Positions 1 to 8,449 of a stretch of 64,000 nucleotides of DNA are shown one piece after another (within the stretch, counting starts at the first letter, position 1; each line of letters begins with the position of its first letter). The position numbers and the translations under genes are program-made. Under the pieces are notes generated by a model that saw nothing but the letters and a program-made list of their open reading frames with translations, was not told where the DNA came from and searched no databases. The DNA is from Leptospira fainei serovar Hurstbridge str. BUT 6. GTDB taxonomy: Bacteria > Spirochaetota > Leptospiria > Leptospirales > Leptospiraceae. The stretch spans positions 682,001-746,000 of the forward strand of contig NZ_AKWZ02000010.1 in assembly GCF_000306235.2 (NCBI RefSeq), in the 5' to 3' direction.

Positions 1-148
1 CAACCGAACCCGCCAGGGTTTCTTCCTGATTCATTTTCTTCCCATTTCCTTGTACAGTTTCGTTCCGCGCTTTTTCGGACCCCGACTCCGCGTCTCCCGG
101 GGCGCCGTGGGATCCATTAGTCGCAATTTCTTGTTCCTTCGTTTCCAC
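1..148 (-). CDS. grpE: GrpE nucleotide exchange factor, N-terminal part (runs off window)
   Basis: Open frame on the minus strand from a GTG at 148-146 to the window edge, 49 codons seen. An AGGAGT ribosome site lies just before it and hrcA ends 14 nt upstream. The translated piece (starts METKEQEIATNG) is hydrophilic and acidic, as GrpE N-terminal tails are, but no conserved GrpE core is inside the window. The call rests on position: in Leptospira and many other bacteria hrcA is followed by grpE, dnaK and dnaJ. GrpE releases ADP from DnaK in the cytosolic chaperone cycle. It would share the CIRCE-controlled transcript with hrcA. An in-frame ATG about 40 codons later is a weaker start. Confidence 0.7.
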   Translation of the reverse strand, partial: METKEQEIATNGSHGAPGDAESGSEKARNETVQGNGKKMNQEETLAGSV

Positions 149-162
149 GTCGATACTCCTAA

Positions 163-1191
163 TTATTTACTAATTCGCGTTACCATTTCAGAGACTAGCT
201 TGGACGTGAAGTCCACGAGCGGGAGAGCTCGATTATAATCCATTCTCTGTGGTCCTATAATTCCCATAGAACCGATCCTTTTTTCTCCCATTCGATAGCT
301 CGAAGTAATAATGCTTACCCCGCCCATCAAACCGTCCCCGTCCTTGCCGATGACCGTGTAGACTCCGTCATGATCGGCATATTCACCGAACATTTCCCGC
401 AAAAATCGCTTATCATCCAAGAGGGAGAGAACCTGATTGAGTTTCTCGTCCTCGTCTCTGAACCTTCCATAAAGATTTTTTAAACCGTCTATATAAACGC
501 TCACTTCGGAATTATCAGGGGTCATCGCTGCGGAGAGGACTCCCGAAACTCTCGAAAAATCTTCAGGCCCGTCTTTCCGCTTCAAAAGATTCGGAATAAC
601 CGATTCTTGGATCTCGAACATGTCGTAACCTTTCGCGTTATCGTTCAGATATTTCGAGATCTGATACAATTCTTCCTGACTATAATTCCTATCCAAGAAA
701 ACGTTCCGATTCACTACCGCACCGGAACGCATAACCATGATCATTAATACTTCATCACCGTGAACATGGATCAATTCGACATGCTTCAGAGTATCTAAAC
801 TCTTCGCCGGCCCTAGCACAACCCCCGCCGAATTGGATAGGCTGGCCAAAACACTCGCAGTCGCCCTAAGTATTTGGTCCAGTTTGAACTGCATTTTCAG
901 GTATTCCTCCTGAATTCGCTGCTTTTCCTTAATCGTTAGCTCATACAGAACGACCAATGAATCCACGTAAAAACGATATCCTCTCTCGGTCGGAATTCTT
1001 CCGCCGGAGATATGTCTGGATGCTAAATAGCCCATATCTTCCAGTTCTTTCAAAACTGATCGAATCGAAGCCGGGGATAGGCCTATATCGTGCTTATCGA
1101 ACAAGGTTTTTGAGCCGACCGGGCGGTTTTCCACGATAAACTCGTCCACAGTGGCCTTGAGAATCATCCTATGTCGCTGGGAGAGTTCCAT
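163..1191 (-). CDS. hrcA: Heat-inducible transcription repressor HrcA
   Basis: 342 aa, normal HrcA length. The N-terminus carries the winged-helix region (LSQRHRMILKATVDEF, then VGSKTL and LSPASIRSVLKELEDMGYL) and the central and C-terminal GAF-like dimerisation region follows, ending near GSMGIIGPQRMDY, a typical HrcA ending motif. HrcA binds the CIRCE operator and represses the hrcA-grpE-dnaK-dnaJ operon until heat or unfolded protein titrates GroEL. A perfect CIRCE element sits 13 nt upstream of the ATG, so the gene is almost certainly autoregulated. The ATG at 1191 is preceded by a weak GAGAAC ribosome site. It is followed 14 nt later by the grpE start. Confidence 0.96.
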   Translation of the reverse strand: MELSQRHRMILKATVDEFIVENRPVGSKTLFDKHDIGLSPASIRSVLKELEDMGYLASRHISGGRIPTERGYRFYVDSLVVLYELTIKEKQRIQEEYLKMQFKLDQILRATASVLASLSNSAGVVLGPAKSLDTLKHVELIHVHGDEVLMIMVMRSGAVVNRNVFLDRNYSQEELYQISKYLNDNAKGYDMFEIQESVIPNLLKRKDGPEDFSRVSGVLSAAMTPDNSEVSVYIDGLKNLYGRFRDEDEKLNQVLSLLDDKRFLREMFGEYADHDGVYTVIGKDGDGLMGGVSIITSSYRMGEKRIGSMGIIGPQRMDYNRALPLVDFTSKLVSEMVTRISK

Positions 1192-1203
1192 ATCTTGTTC
1201 TCT

Positions 1204-1230
1204 TTAGCACTCTGTTCATTAGAGTGCTAA
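1204..1230 (-). promoter_or_regulatory. CIRCE operator (HrcA binding site)
   Basis: Perfect inverted repeat TTAGCACTC, 9-nt spacer, GAGTGCTAA. This is the exact consensus CIRCE sequence. It lies between the hrcA start codon and the upstream intergenic region, where it would block the promoter or sit in the 5' leader. Confidence 0.97.
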
Positions 1231-1560
1231 TCCTTGATTCAAGTTTCCAAGAAACGTCAAAAAAAGTCAAGATTTTTGGATTTAAGAGGCGCCCTAGATT
1301 GAATCAAGGGGCGGGAGAATTTTTTACCTATAATTTAGCCCAAAAAGACCCGATCGAAAGTTGAAAATGACATAATTCCTAAAAAAGGGTTCGGACAAAA
1401 CTCCTGTCGAATCCCGATATCTCTTCGGAAGTCGAAGTTCAATCGGACCCTTTCGATTCGAATCGATTCCTTCAATTCAAACTAACGTCGCAAAACCGTA
1501 CATTAACTGGCATTCGCCTACGTTTATATTTTATCTTCTCGTCAGAAACACTCAAGAAGA
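1231..1560. other. Gene-free stretch between CIRCE and the chemoreceptor
   Basis: 330 bases with no convincing reading frame. It must hold the rightward promoter of the chemoreceptor and probably the leftward promoter of hrcA. A 9-base inverted pair (CCTTGATTC near 1232 and GAATCAAGG near 1293) is visible but loose. Nothing else stands out. Confidence 0.4.
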
Positions 1561-3312
1561 ATGAAATACCATCTTAAAGAAAAGAAAGACCGCTTTAAGG
1601 GGAAGTGCATGCTCGCAAAACTCAGATTCTACTATTTCATTTCATATTCTATTTTCGGTTCGATTCTACTTGTGACGGTTCTTTCCGGCTTATACGCGTT
1701 AGGGGCTTTGGCAAAAGAGAATATTAGAACTTCAATCATACTTTCGGGAGGAGCATTACTCATTTTCTCATTCGCTATGGGAATCTTCTCAGGCTCTCGG
1801 TTAGCCGATACTTTCTCCAAACTTCAAAATGCTTTCAAGGACGTTAGCGAAGGAAACTTAGGTGTAAGAATTTCTACGAATTCCAAAGATCTACTTTTCG
1901 ATTTTTTTGAAAGCTTCCACAAAATGCTGAATGGGCAAGCGGAACTTATACATCGGATTCGAGTTTCGGCGCTGGAACTAGCTTCTGGTTCTAATGCAAT
2001 GAAAACCGTCATCATTAATTTCGGATCGAACATTCAATCGCAATCTGCAGCGACCGAGCAGGTTTCCGCATCCATCGAGGAAATTTCCGGCGTTGCATCT
2101 TCGATATCCGGTATCACCCGCGAAAATTCCAAAAGTATGGGAAGTTTAATCGACGAGGTCGAGAAGCTTTCGGCTGCGATGGAGAAAACTAGAGGCGAAG
2201 TGGAAGGAATCCTAACTTCGTTTAAAGAAATTTCCCGGCGAGCGGAACTTGGAAAGAATTCCCTCCAATATATGAACGGGGCTATGGATAATTTAGCGAC
2301 TAGCTCGAAGGAAATTTCAAAAACCGTGAGTACCATCGCCGACATAAGCGAACAAATTAATATGCTCTCGCTAAACGCAGCTATCGAAGCGGCAAGAGCG
2401 GGAGATGCGGGCCGCGGATTCGCAGTAGTCGCCGAAGAAGTTTCCAAGTTAGCAGATAGAACCGCGAGGAGTATTCGAGGAATCAGCGAGTTGGTAAAGA
2501 AAAACCGAAATGATATGCAGCAGGGAATGGAACGAATCGGAGAGACGACCCGGGAAATTCAGGAAATCGTAGGCACGATCGATCGGATCTCAAAGCAAAT
2601 GGAGGAAGTATTTCATGCCGTCGCTGCTCAACAGCAGCTTAGAAACGCGGTTTTAAAAGAAGCCGATTTCGTCCGAGGAAGTTCGGAAGAAATCCGAAAC
2701 GCGGTTTTGGAGCACAACGAAGCTACAAGCGAAGTCGTAACTTCGATCTCTTCCATAGGAAATCTTGCGGTGAACAACTCCGAAAGTAGTGATTTACTTG
2801 CGCAGAAAATTACCGACATCGCGAATACCGCACATCGATTGAGTGCAATAGTCGAATTATTTAAGATCCCCGAATTTCAAGAATTGAATGAGAATCTGGG
2901 CACAGAGCGTGATGATCGAACGTACGAGTTGCAATTTAGGTCCGAAATCGGAAGCGTGTATTATGTAAAAAAACAGGAATTATTGGAGGTCGTGTGGACT
3001 CCCCGATATAGCGACGAAAAATATAAGGAGATATTGTCTACGGCCTTGGATTCGGTCAAACGACACGGAATTTCTCGCTGGATGGCCGATACGAGACAAA
3101 TAGGAATCATATCGCCGGAAGGACAACGATGGGTAAACGAAATTTGGTTTCCTGAAGCGAACCAATCCAGTCTGCGTAAAATAGCGCTCGTTATTCCCGA
3201 ATCGGCCCTCGCGGCAATGTCTATAGATAATAAATCGATGAAATCTGGAAACATCCGGATGTACAATGCAGGAAGCCGAGAAGAAGGGATTAAATGGCTT
3301 TTGAAAAATTAG
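1561..3312 (+). CDS. Methyl-accepting chemotaxis protein with C-terminal cytosolic domain
   Basis: 583 aa. Two membrane helices close to the N-terminus (about residues 22-46 and 55-76) are joined by only a few residues, so there is no periplasmic sensor domain. A HAMP-like linker follows, then the long coiled-coil signalling domain whose hairpin tip is recognisable ([20 protein letters not shown] at about 262-281, then [14 protein letters not shown]). About 125 residues follow the coiled coil; their pattern (a conserved W in [28 protein letters not shown], final EEGIKWLL) resembles STAS/SpoIIAA-like domains. That domain call is inference. The protein should signal to CheA/CheW at the cytoplasmic membrane. 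ATG at 1609 (MLAKLRF) has a better ribosome site, AAGGGG, and may be the true start. Confidence 0.9.
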   Translation: MKYHLKEKKDRFKGKCMLAKLRFYYFISYSIFGSILLVTVLSGLYALGALAKENIRTSIILSGGALLIFSFAMGIFSGSRLADTFSKLQNAFKDVSEGNLGVRISTNSKDLLFDFFESFHKMLNGQAELIHRIRVSALELASGSNAMKTVIINFGSNIQSQSAATEQVSASIEEISGVASSISGITRENSKSMGSLIDEVEKLSAAMEKTRGEVEGILTSFKEISRRAELGKNSLQYMNGAMDNLATSSKEISKTVSTIADISEQINMLSLNAAIEAARAGDAGRGFAVVAEEVSKLADRTARSIRGISELVKKNRNDMQQGMERIGETTREIQEIVGTIDRISKQMEEVFHAVAAQQQLRNAVLKEADFVRGSSEEIRNAVLEHNEATSEVVTSISSIGNLAVNNSESSDLLAQKITDIANTAHRLSAIVELFKIPEFQELNENLGTERDDRTYELQFRSEIGSVYYVKKQELLEVVWTPRYSDEKYKEILSTALDSVKRHGISRWMADTRQIGIISPEGQRWVNEIWFPEANQSSLRKIALVIPESALAAMSIDNKSMKSGNIRMYNAGSREEGIKWLLKN

Positions 3313-3383
3313 ATCGATCGTTTCGATGCATTCTAATTCTTTGAATAAAAACTAACATTTAATGATAAACGAGATTAGGATAA

Positions 3384-3701
3384 ATGCAGCAGTTTGAAAA
3401 TGTGACGGTTCTCAAGAAAGCAAACGTATATTTTAACGGACAGGTGACCAGCCGCACTCTCCTCTTTGCTAACGGCGAAAAAAAGACTCTTGGAATACTT
3501 ATGCCCGGCGATTACGAGTTTGGAACCGACGATCGTGAGATCATGGAAATAACCGAAGGCGATTTGCAGGTATTACTTCCGGGAAACGAAAATTGGCAAG
3601 AAATCAAAAGCGGGCAATCCTTCCAAGTTCCGGCCAAATCCAAATTTAAATTAAAGGTGAAAAGCGTCAGCGATTACTGCTGTTCCTATTTCAAAGAATA
3701 G
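3384..3701 (+). CDS. ppnP: Pyrimidine/purine nucleoside phosphorylase, PpnP (YaiE/DUF1255) family
   Basis: 105 aa, a single small cupin. Family signatures are present: [16 protein letters not shown] near the start, [12 protein letters not shown] in the middle, and a C-terminal [14 protein letters not shown] followed by YCCSY. PpnP cleaves a wide range of nucleosides with phosphate to free base and ribose-1-phosphate and acts in cytosolic nucleoside salvage. The length matches the family. An AGGA ribosome site sits directly before the ATG. It follows the chemoreceptor by 71 nt on the same strand, with no clear functional link. Confidence 0.9.
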   Translation: MQQFENVTVLKKANVYFNGQVTSRTLLFANGEKKTLGILMPGDYEFGTDDREIMEITEGDLQVLLPGNENWQEIKSGQSFQVPAKSKFKLKVKSVSDYCCSYFKE

Positions 3702-3802
3702 AACTCCCAAAATTCTTAATTCGTTTAGCGCTTCACGAGTCGACCAATTTGCGGATTCTTATATAGGATCGTGTTGACAAAAAATCGACTCTATCGTATT
3801 CG

Positions 3803-3923
3803 TAATGCCGAGTCTGCCTAATCCGAGTTCGTTCGGAGCGGAGGAACCAAAATTCGGGGCTAACCGCAATTATGCGGGGGATATCTCTCAATCCCAGCCC
3901 GTCAGCTAACTTCGCAGGCATGG
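3803..3923 (+). ncRNA. Candidate c-di-AMP riboswitch (ydaO-yuaA type) leading the antiporter operon
   Basis: The leader carries the hallmark ydaO-yuaA conserved block CCGTCAGCTAACTTCGCAGG (3899-3918) after GAGGAACCAA (3841-3850) and GGGGCTAACC (3856-3865), in the order of the known family. Stems that fit the fold: ATGCC 3805-3809 with GGCAT 3917-3921 (closing stem), TCCGA 3822-3826 with TCGGA 3833-3837, GGGC 3857-3860 with GCCC 3897-3900, CCGCA 3864-3868 with TGCGG 3873-3877, GGGAT 3878-3882 with ATCCC 3891-3895. The family binds cyclic di-AMP and commonly controls potassium transport and cell-wall genes. The gene downstream is a CPA2-type antiporter, a fitting target. No covariance-model search was possible, so the boundaries are approximate. 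Confidence 0.85.
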
Positions 3924-3947
3924 AGAGAAGACGATCGGGAGGGTTTC

Positions 3948-4063
3948 TCCTCCGGACTTCTTCCTACTCAAACTATCTTTTGGTCCGAATCATAAGTGCG
4001 GGGACCTTCAGCTCCGTATATGATTTGATCCAGAAGAAAATTTAAATATCGGAGGATCGCCGG
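3948..4063 (+). promoter_or_regulatory. Expression-platform region: anti-Shine-Dalgarno and Shine-Dalgarno of the antiporter gene
   Basis: TCCTCCG at 3948-3954 is exactly complementary to the ribosome site CGGAGGA at 4050-4056. It is equally complementary to CGGAGGA at 3839-3845 inside the aptamer core. This suggests mutually exclusive pairing that hides or frees the ribosome site. No hairpin with a U-run was seen, so translational control is more likely than termination. This is inference from complementarity only. Confidence 0.5.
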
Positions 4064-6229
4064 ATGAATCAGAGACCGGTTCGAAGCGTACTTGTATATG
4101 CTTTCTTTTTAATCATCTTCGGATTAGGGATTTTTGTTTCTCTCGGTCTAGGAAAATCGTTGGAAACGAATCTTCTTCCTTCGGTTAACGGAGGAAGCGA
4201 AAGACTAGTCACACCCCTTGAAATTCTATCCGAACTAGGAAAGAATCTTAAACAACCCGTAGCAATGCTGATTTTGCAGCTACTTGTCATCTTAGGAACG
4301 GCAAGAGCTTTAGGATCCGTATTAGCTTTTTTAGGTCAGCCTTCCGTTATCGGCGAAATCATCGCCGGAATTCTTTTAGGACCCTCGTTTCTTGGGATGT
4401 TTTGGCCGGAAGCCAGCGGCTTTCTATTTCCGAAAGAGTCCTTAAAGATTATTCAAGCTCTGAGCAACGTGGGACTTCTTCTCTTTCTTTTCCTGATCGG
4501 AATGGAATTGGATTTAAGCGTATTGGGGAAAAAAGCGCACGATGCGATAGTCGTCAGTCATGCGAGTATTCTATTCCCGTTTTTTCTAGGAACCGCCTAC
4601 TCGTTGACCTTGTACGGAGATTTAGCTCCTAAGGGAATTTCCTTTTTGGTCTTCGGATTGTTCATGGGAATCGCCATGAGTATAACCGCCTTTCCCGTCT
4701 TGGCTAGAATCGTGCAAGAAAGAGGACTTACGAAAACTCCTCTAGGAACCTTGGTCATTACGTGCGCGGCGGCGGATGACATTACCGCTTGGTGTATTTT
4801 AGCGGGAGTGGTCGCAATCGCGCAGGCAGGAACGTTCGCGGGAGGGATCGTTACGTTGGTATTAGCGGTGATTTACGTTATCATAATGATCTTCGCCGTT
4901 CGTCCGTTAATGAAAAAAATTTCCTCGATCTATCCAAGTAAGGAAGCATTAAGACGTCCGATCACAGCGTTCGTATTTATGATTTGGCTTCTTTCTGCCT
5001 ACACGACGGAGGCTATCGGCATTCACGCGCTGTTCGGAGCATTTCTCGCCGGAGTGATTATGCCTCCGCAATTGGAATTCAGGCGAATGCTTTCGGAAAA
5101 GATCGAAGATGTTAGCTTACTTTTATTGCTTCCGTTGTTCTTCGTTTCCACCGGACTAAAAACGCAAATTGGATTGTTAAATAGCGGGAACCTTTGGTGG
5201 ATCTGCTTCGGAGTTATCGGCATCGCAATTGCCGGCAAGTTTATAGGCAGCACTGTCGCGGCCAAGTTAGTCGGACAAAACTGGAAAGATAGTCTGGCTA
5301 TCGGCGCCCTAATGAACACAAGAGGACTGATGGAATTAGTCGTATTGAATATCGGTTACGATCTAGGAATATTATCCAAGGAAATCTTCGCAATGATGGT
5401 TCTGATGGCGTTAGCCACTACCTTTATGACCGGTCCAATATTAGATATACTTGATCTTAAATTCTTTTCTAAGGTCGTCGAATCTTCGAGCGCTAAAAGA
5501 AAAATCCTACTTTCCTTTGCGGCGCCTAGCTCCGGAGCCAGACTCTTGGAATTAGTGTCTTATTTATTTCCCGACACTAAGAAGAAAAATCCGGATACCG
5601 AAATTACCGCACTGCATGTGACTTCCAGCGGAGATTTGACTCCCACTGAAGCGGAAACGATAGAGCGGGAGGTTTTCGCCTCATTAGAGGAAAAAGGGGG
5701 CGAGCTGGGATGGAATTTCAAACGAATTTATAAAAACACATCGCTGGTAGCAAAAGAAATCCTGAATCAAACTAGGCAAGTTCGACCGAATCTACTTTTG
5801 ATAGGAAGAGCTCATTCCATATTCTCCAAAAAGGACACCGTCGGCCGAGTTCGGTTTATAGTCGAAAATTCCCCGTTTCCGGTCGGTATACTAATTGATC
5901 GCGGATTTAAGGATGCGCGCAGGCTCCTCTTTCTGTTTTCCGGAAATCGGGACGCTTTTTTACGGGAATATTTCGAGTTTTTCTCGAATCTTTCCGGAAA
6001 AGAGAGCACAATCCTATGGACCGACGGCATGGCTCCGAAATGGGCGATTAGCTTACCGAAGAAAAGTTCACGATATCGGGTGAAATTACTTCAAAAACCC
6101 GAGTCCGAACTTATGCAGGAAGACTGGACGCCTTACGATTTGATCATAGCAAGTTGGGATTATTATAGGGAAATAGAATCTACGGAATTAGCGGCTCGGT
6201 TTCCGAGTATCTTGATTCTTACTAGTTAG
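4064..6229 (+). CDS. CPA2-family cation:proton antiporter with C-terminal USP-like domain
   Basis: 721 aa. One N-terminal helix and a hydrophilic stretch, then about 12 membrane helices up to residue 470 with Na_H_Exchanger features (VIGEIIAGILLGPSFLG, FLIGMELDL, SITAFPVLARI, ADDITAWCIL, HALFGAFLAGVIMP, NTRGLMELVVLNIG). The C-terminal 240 residues begin RKILLSFAAPSSGARLLE and look like a universal-stress-protein fold, not the RCK domain of KefB/KefC. The family exchanges K+ or Na+ for H+ at the inner membrane. The leader carries a probable c-di-AMP riboswitch. The USP gene 10 nt downstream resembles this C-terminal domain. Substrate is not determinable from sequence. Confidence 0.88.
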   Translation: MNQRPVRSVLVYAFFLIIFGLGIFVSLGLGKSLETNLLPSVNGGSERLVTPLEILSELGKNLKQPVAMLILQLLVILGTARALGSVLAFLGQPSVIGEIIAGILLGPSFLGMFWPEASGFLFPKESLKIIQALSNVGLLLFLFLIGMELDLSVLGKKAHDAIVVSHASILFPFFLGTAYSLTLYGDLAPKGISFLVFGLFMGIAMSITAFPVLARIVQERGLTKTPLGTLVITCAAADDITAWCILAGVVAIAQAGTFAGGIVTLVLAVIYVIIMIFAVRPLMKKISSIYPSKEALRRPITAFVFMIWLLSAYTTEAIGIHALFGAFLAGVIMPPQLEFRRMLSEKIEDVSLLLLLPLFFVSTGLKTQIGLLNSGNLWWICFGVIGIAIAGKFIGSTVAAKLVGQNWKDSLAIGALMNTRGLMELVVLNIGYDLGILSKEIFAMMVLMALATTFMTGPILDILDLKFFSKVVESSSAKRKILLSFAAPSSGARLLELVSYLFPDTKKKNPDTEITALHVTSSGDLTPTEAETIEREVFASLEEKGGELGWNFKRIYKNTSLVAKEILNQTRQVRPNLLLIGRAHSIFSKKDTVGRVRFIVENSPFPVGILIDRGFKDARRLLFLFSGNRDAFLREYFEFFSNLSGKESTILWTDGMAPKWAISLPKKSSRYRVKLLQKPESELMQEDWTPYDLIIASWDYYREIESTELAARFPSILILTS

Positions 6230-6239
6230 CGGAGGGGAA

Positions 6240-6941
6240 ATGAAAGTTTTGGTATCGTTCGCAAACCCGAAAATGGGAGCAAAACTATTCGGGCTTGCAA
6301 GAGCTCTCTTTTCCCAAGCCGAAGATTCGCTTTCCATAATAGCTCTTCACGTAGTTTCCGTGGAATCCGAAACCGAAGGATTTCCTAGATTGGAGGAAGA
6401 CGAGATTTTCAAAGCAGTACGGGAAGAAGCTGCAGGTTGTGATTTCCAATTTGAAACTGTCGGCTTTCCGTCGGATTGGGTCGTGCCGGGAATTGTTGAA
6501 ATTGCAAAAAGTAAAGAAATCGACTTACTACTGTTAGGTGCAGCTCGTTCTTTGTTTTCGGAAGGCCTCCTGGGAGGAAAAGTCGGGGACGTTTTACGGA
6601 AGCTCTCATCGATCGACGTAGCAGTGTTAGCCGATAACGGCCTGCACTCACCGATCGAGCCTGTCGTCTTAGCTCCCGGATTGGAATCTGCCGCAATATT
6701 CCCTTTATTACGAGGCCTTTCTTCATTTTTGAAAAATCCCATCCCTGTCTTTTCCGGTTCTAGACAGGAAGATTTCGGACTTCGCGGCTCCCATTCGTTT
6801 CGTCCGTGGTTGCCTTTCTCCCTAGCGCCGGATACGAAGAAGAATCTCGCAATCCTGGACTACGAAACGTATAAATCCTTTCATTCTATTTTGTTGGCTA
6901 AAAAGGATCTCTCGTATTTGATTTTACGAAGAAGTTTCTGA
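6240..6941 (+). CDS. USP-like protein paired with the antiporter
   Basis: 233 aa, soluble. It starts KVLVSFANPKMGAKLFGLA and later has IIALHVVSVES and EIDLLLLGAARSLFSE, matching in order the antiporter C-terminal domain (KILLSFAAPSSGARLLE, ITALHVTSSG, PNLLLIGRAHSIFS). It therefore looks like a duplicated copy of that domain that became, or stayed, a separate subunit. A strong GGAGGGGAA ribosome site precedes the ATG, 10 nt after the antiporter stop, so the two genes form one operon under the same riboswitch. A regulatory nucleotide-binding role is inference. The gene ends 57 nt from the convergent chromate transporter gene. Confidence 0.75.
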   Translation: MKVLVSFANPKMGAKLFGLARALFSQAEDSLSIIALHVVSVESETEGFPRLEEDEIFKAVREEAAGCDFQFETVGFPSDWVVPGIVEIAKSKEIDLLLLGAARSLFSEGLLGGKVGDVLRKLSSIDVAVLADNGLHSPIEPVVLAPGLESAAIFPLLRGLSSFLKNPIPVFSGSRQEDFGLRGSHSFRPWLPFSLAPDTKKNLAILDYETYKSFHSILLAKKDLSYLILRRSF

Positions 6942-6997
6942 AAGATTCGAACAAAGCGGAATCCATCCTATCAATTTCGACGACTCGGTTTCGAATT

Positions 6998-8200
6998 CTA
7001 AAACAAGGAATTCAATTTCGACGCATAACTCGCGGCAATCCCTAAAAGAACGATCACCCAGGGCGACACATTCCGAAAAGCAAGCAGTATAAAAAGCGCA
7101 ATCATGACGGTAAAATCCAAAGCCGAATGAATCGCGGAAGTCCAAAGAGGATTGTATAGAGCGGCGAGCAAAATTCCGACGACTGCGGAATTAATCCCGG
7201 CTAACATTCCTTGCATTTTCGTATTTTTACGAATCGTATTCCAAAAAGGTAAAAAACCCAGAATCAATAAAAACGCCGGAAGAAAAATAGCCGTCGTCGC
7301 AATGAAAGCCCCCCTAACCCCGTCTATAGTGGCGCCCAAATAACTGGCAAAAGTAAATAGCGGTCCGGGAACAGCCTGAGCGGCACCGTAGCCGGCAAGA
7401 AAAGTTTGTTCGGAAATCAGACCGTTAGGAACTAATTCCTTCTCCAAAAGAGGCAGGACGACGTGACCTCCCCCAAAGACTAACGAACCGGATCGATAAA
7501 AACTATCCGCTAAAGAAGCCCAAGGGCTTGTCGTTAGCAGGGGGAGCACGGGGAAGAATAGCAAAAAGAAAACGAAGCCGACGAGACATAGAATGGCGGT
7601 TGATCTCTTCACATTCACTTGTACCGCGGGCACATCCTCTACTTTTAATTCGGTGAAAAGAAACCTTCCTAGAAATCCTGCTGCGGCAATGAGAACGATT
7701 TGGCTAAGGGCGGTCTGCCAAAAGGATAAGATGACGGCCGCGGACAAAGCGATCAAAGTGTGATTCCAAGTCGTGATCAGCTTCTTCCACATTAAAAAAA
7801 TCGCATGAGCCACTACCGACACGGCCACAACCTTCAAACCGTGAATCCAGATCGCATTTCCGAAATCGTATCGCAATAAGAGAAAGGCAAAGCAGGTAAG
7901 CGCAATTGCGGAAGGCGCCGTAAAACCTAACCAAGCCGCGATTCCCCCTCCGATTCCGGCGCGAATCGTTCCTATTGCAATACCCAATTGGCTGCTCGCC
8001 GGACCAGGGAGAAATTGGCAGAGCGCGACAAGATCCGTATACGCTTTCTCATCCAACCATTTTTTTACGACGACATATTCTCGATGAAAATACCCGATAT
8101 GGGCGATCGGGCCGCCAAAGGAAGTTAGGCCCAATTTCAAGGAAACGAGAAAAATATCCAAAATTTTGCTGAGATCGCCGTCCCGATGGTTAGTCGACAT
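6998..8200 (-). CDS. chrA: Chromate transporter family protein (long-chain ChrA, CHR)
   Basis: 400 aa with about 10-12 hydrophobic segments and two homologous halves, the arrangement of long-chain CHR proteins. Signature motifs occur in both halves: LGLTSFGGPIAHIGYF, FLPGPASSQLGIAIG and GFTAPSAI in the N-terminal half; SGSLVFGGGHVVLPLLE, GYGAAQAVPGPLFTFASYLG in the C-terminal half. CHR proteins export chromate from the cytosol and confer resistance; sulfate sensitivity is usual. No chrB-like regulator is adjacent. It is divergent from the FG-GAP lipoprotein gene, with 249 nt between them. Confidence 0.92.
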   Translation of the reverse strand: MSTNHRDGDLSKILDIFLVSLKLGLTSFGGPIAHIGYFHREYVVVKKWLDEKAYTDLVALCQFLPGPASSQLGIAIGTIRAGIGGGIAAWLGFTAPSAIALTCFAFLLLRYDFGNAIWIHGLKVVAVSVVAHAIFLMWKKLITTWNHTLIALSAAVILSFWQTALSQIVLIAAAGFLGRFLFTELKVEDVPAVQVNVKRSTAILCLVGFVFFLLFFPVLPLLTTSPWASLADSFYRSGSLVFGGGHVVLPLLEKELVPNGLISEQTFLAGYGAAQAVPGPLFTFASYLGATIDGVRGAFIATTAIFLPAFLLILGFLPFWNTIRKNTKMQGMLAGINSAVVGILLAALYNPLWTSAIHSALDFTVMIALFILLAFRNVSPWVIVLLGIAASYASKLNSLF

Positions 8201-8410
8201 ACGTTCTTAAAATGAGGATCAAAACAGACTGACTATCCTTTTCCGACTCCCTTTTTTTACAATTGATCAAATATCCTCCGTTCAAACTCGAAATCGAAAA
8301 ACGAAAGGAAACCGCTAAAAAAGATTCCAAAGCGTTAATACACCGTTTTCAAATGAAAAAATGAAAGTACAAGGTGATTTTTGAAAAATTCTTGCCAAAA
8401 AGAGAAACTA

Positions 8411-8449
8411 AGATTTACAAATATCCTTTTTTAGGATATTTGTAAATCT
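8411..8449 (+). repeat. Perfect 16-bp inverted repeat abutting the lipoprotein start codon
   Basis: AGATTTACAAATATCC (8411-8426), 7-nt loop TTTTTTA, GGATATTTGTAAATCT (8434-8449), directly followed by the ATG at 8450. The only Shine-Dalgarno-like AGGA (8433-8436) starts the 3' arm, so an RNA hairpin would hide it. It may equally be a DNA operator. No T-run follows, so it is not a terminator. Confidence 0.9.

Noticed and set aside
3733..3921. 62-codon minus-strand frame in the antiporter leader
   Set aside because: It lies wholly across the riboswitch-like RNA on the opposite strand and lacks start signals.
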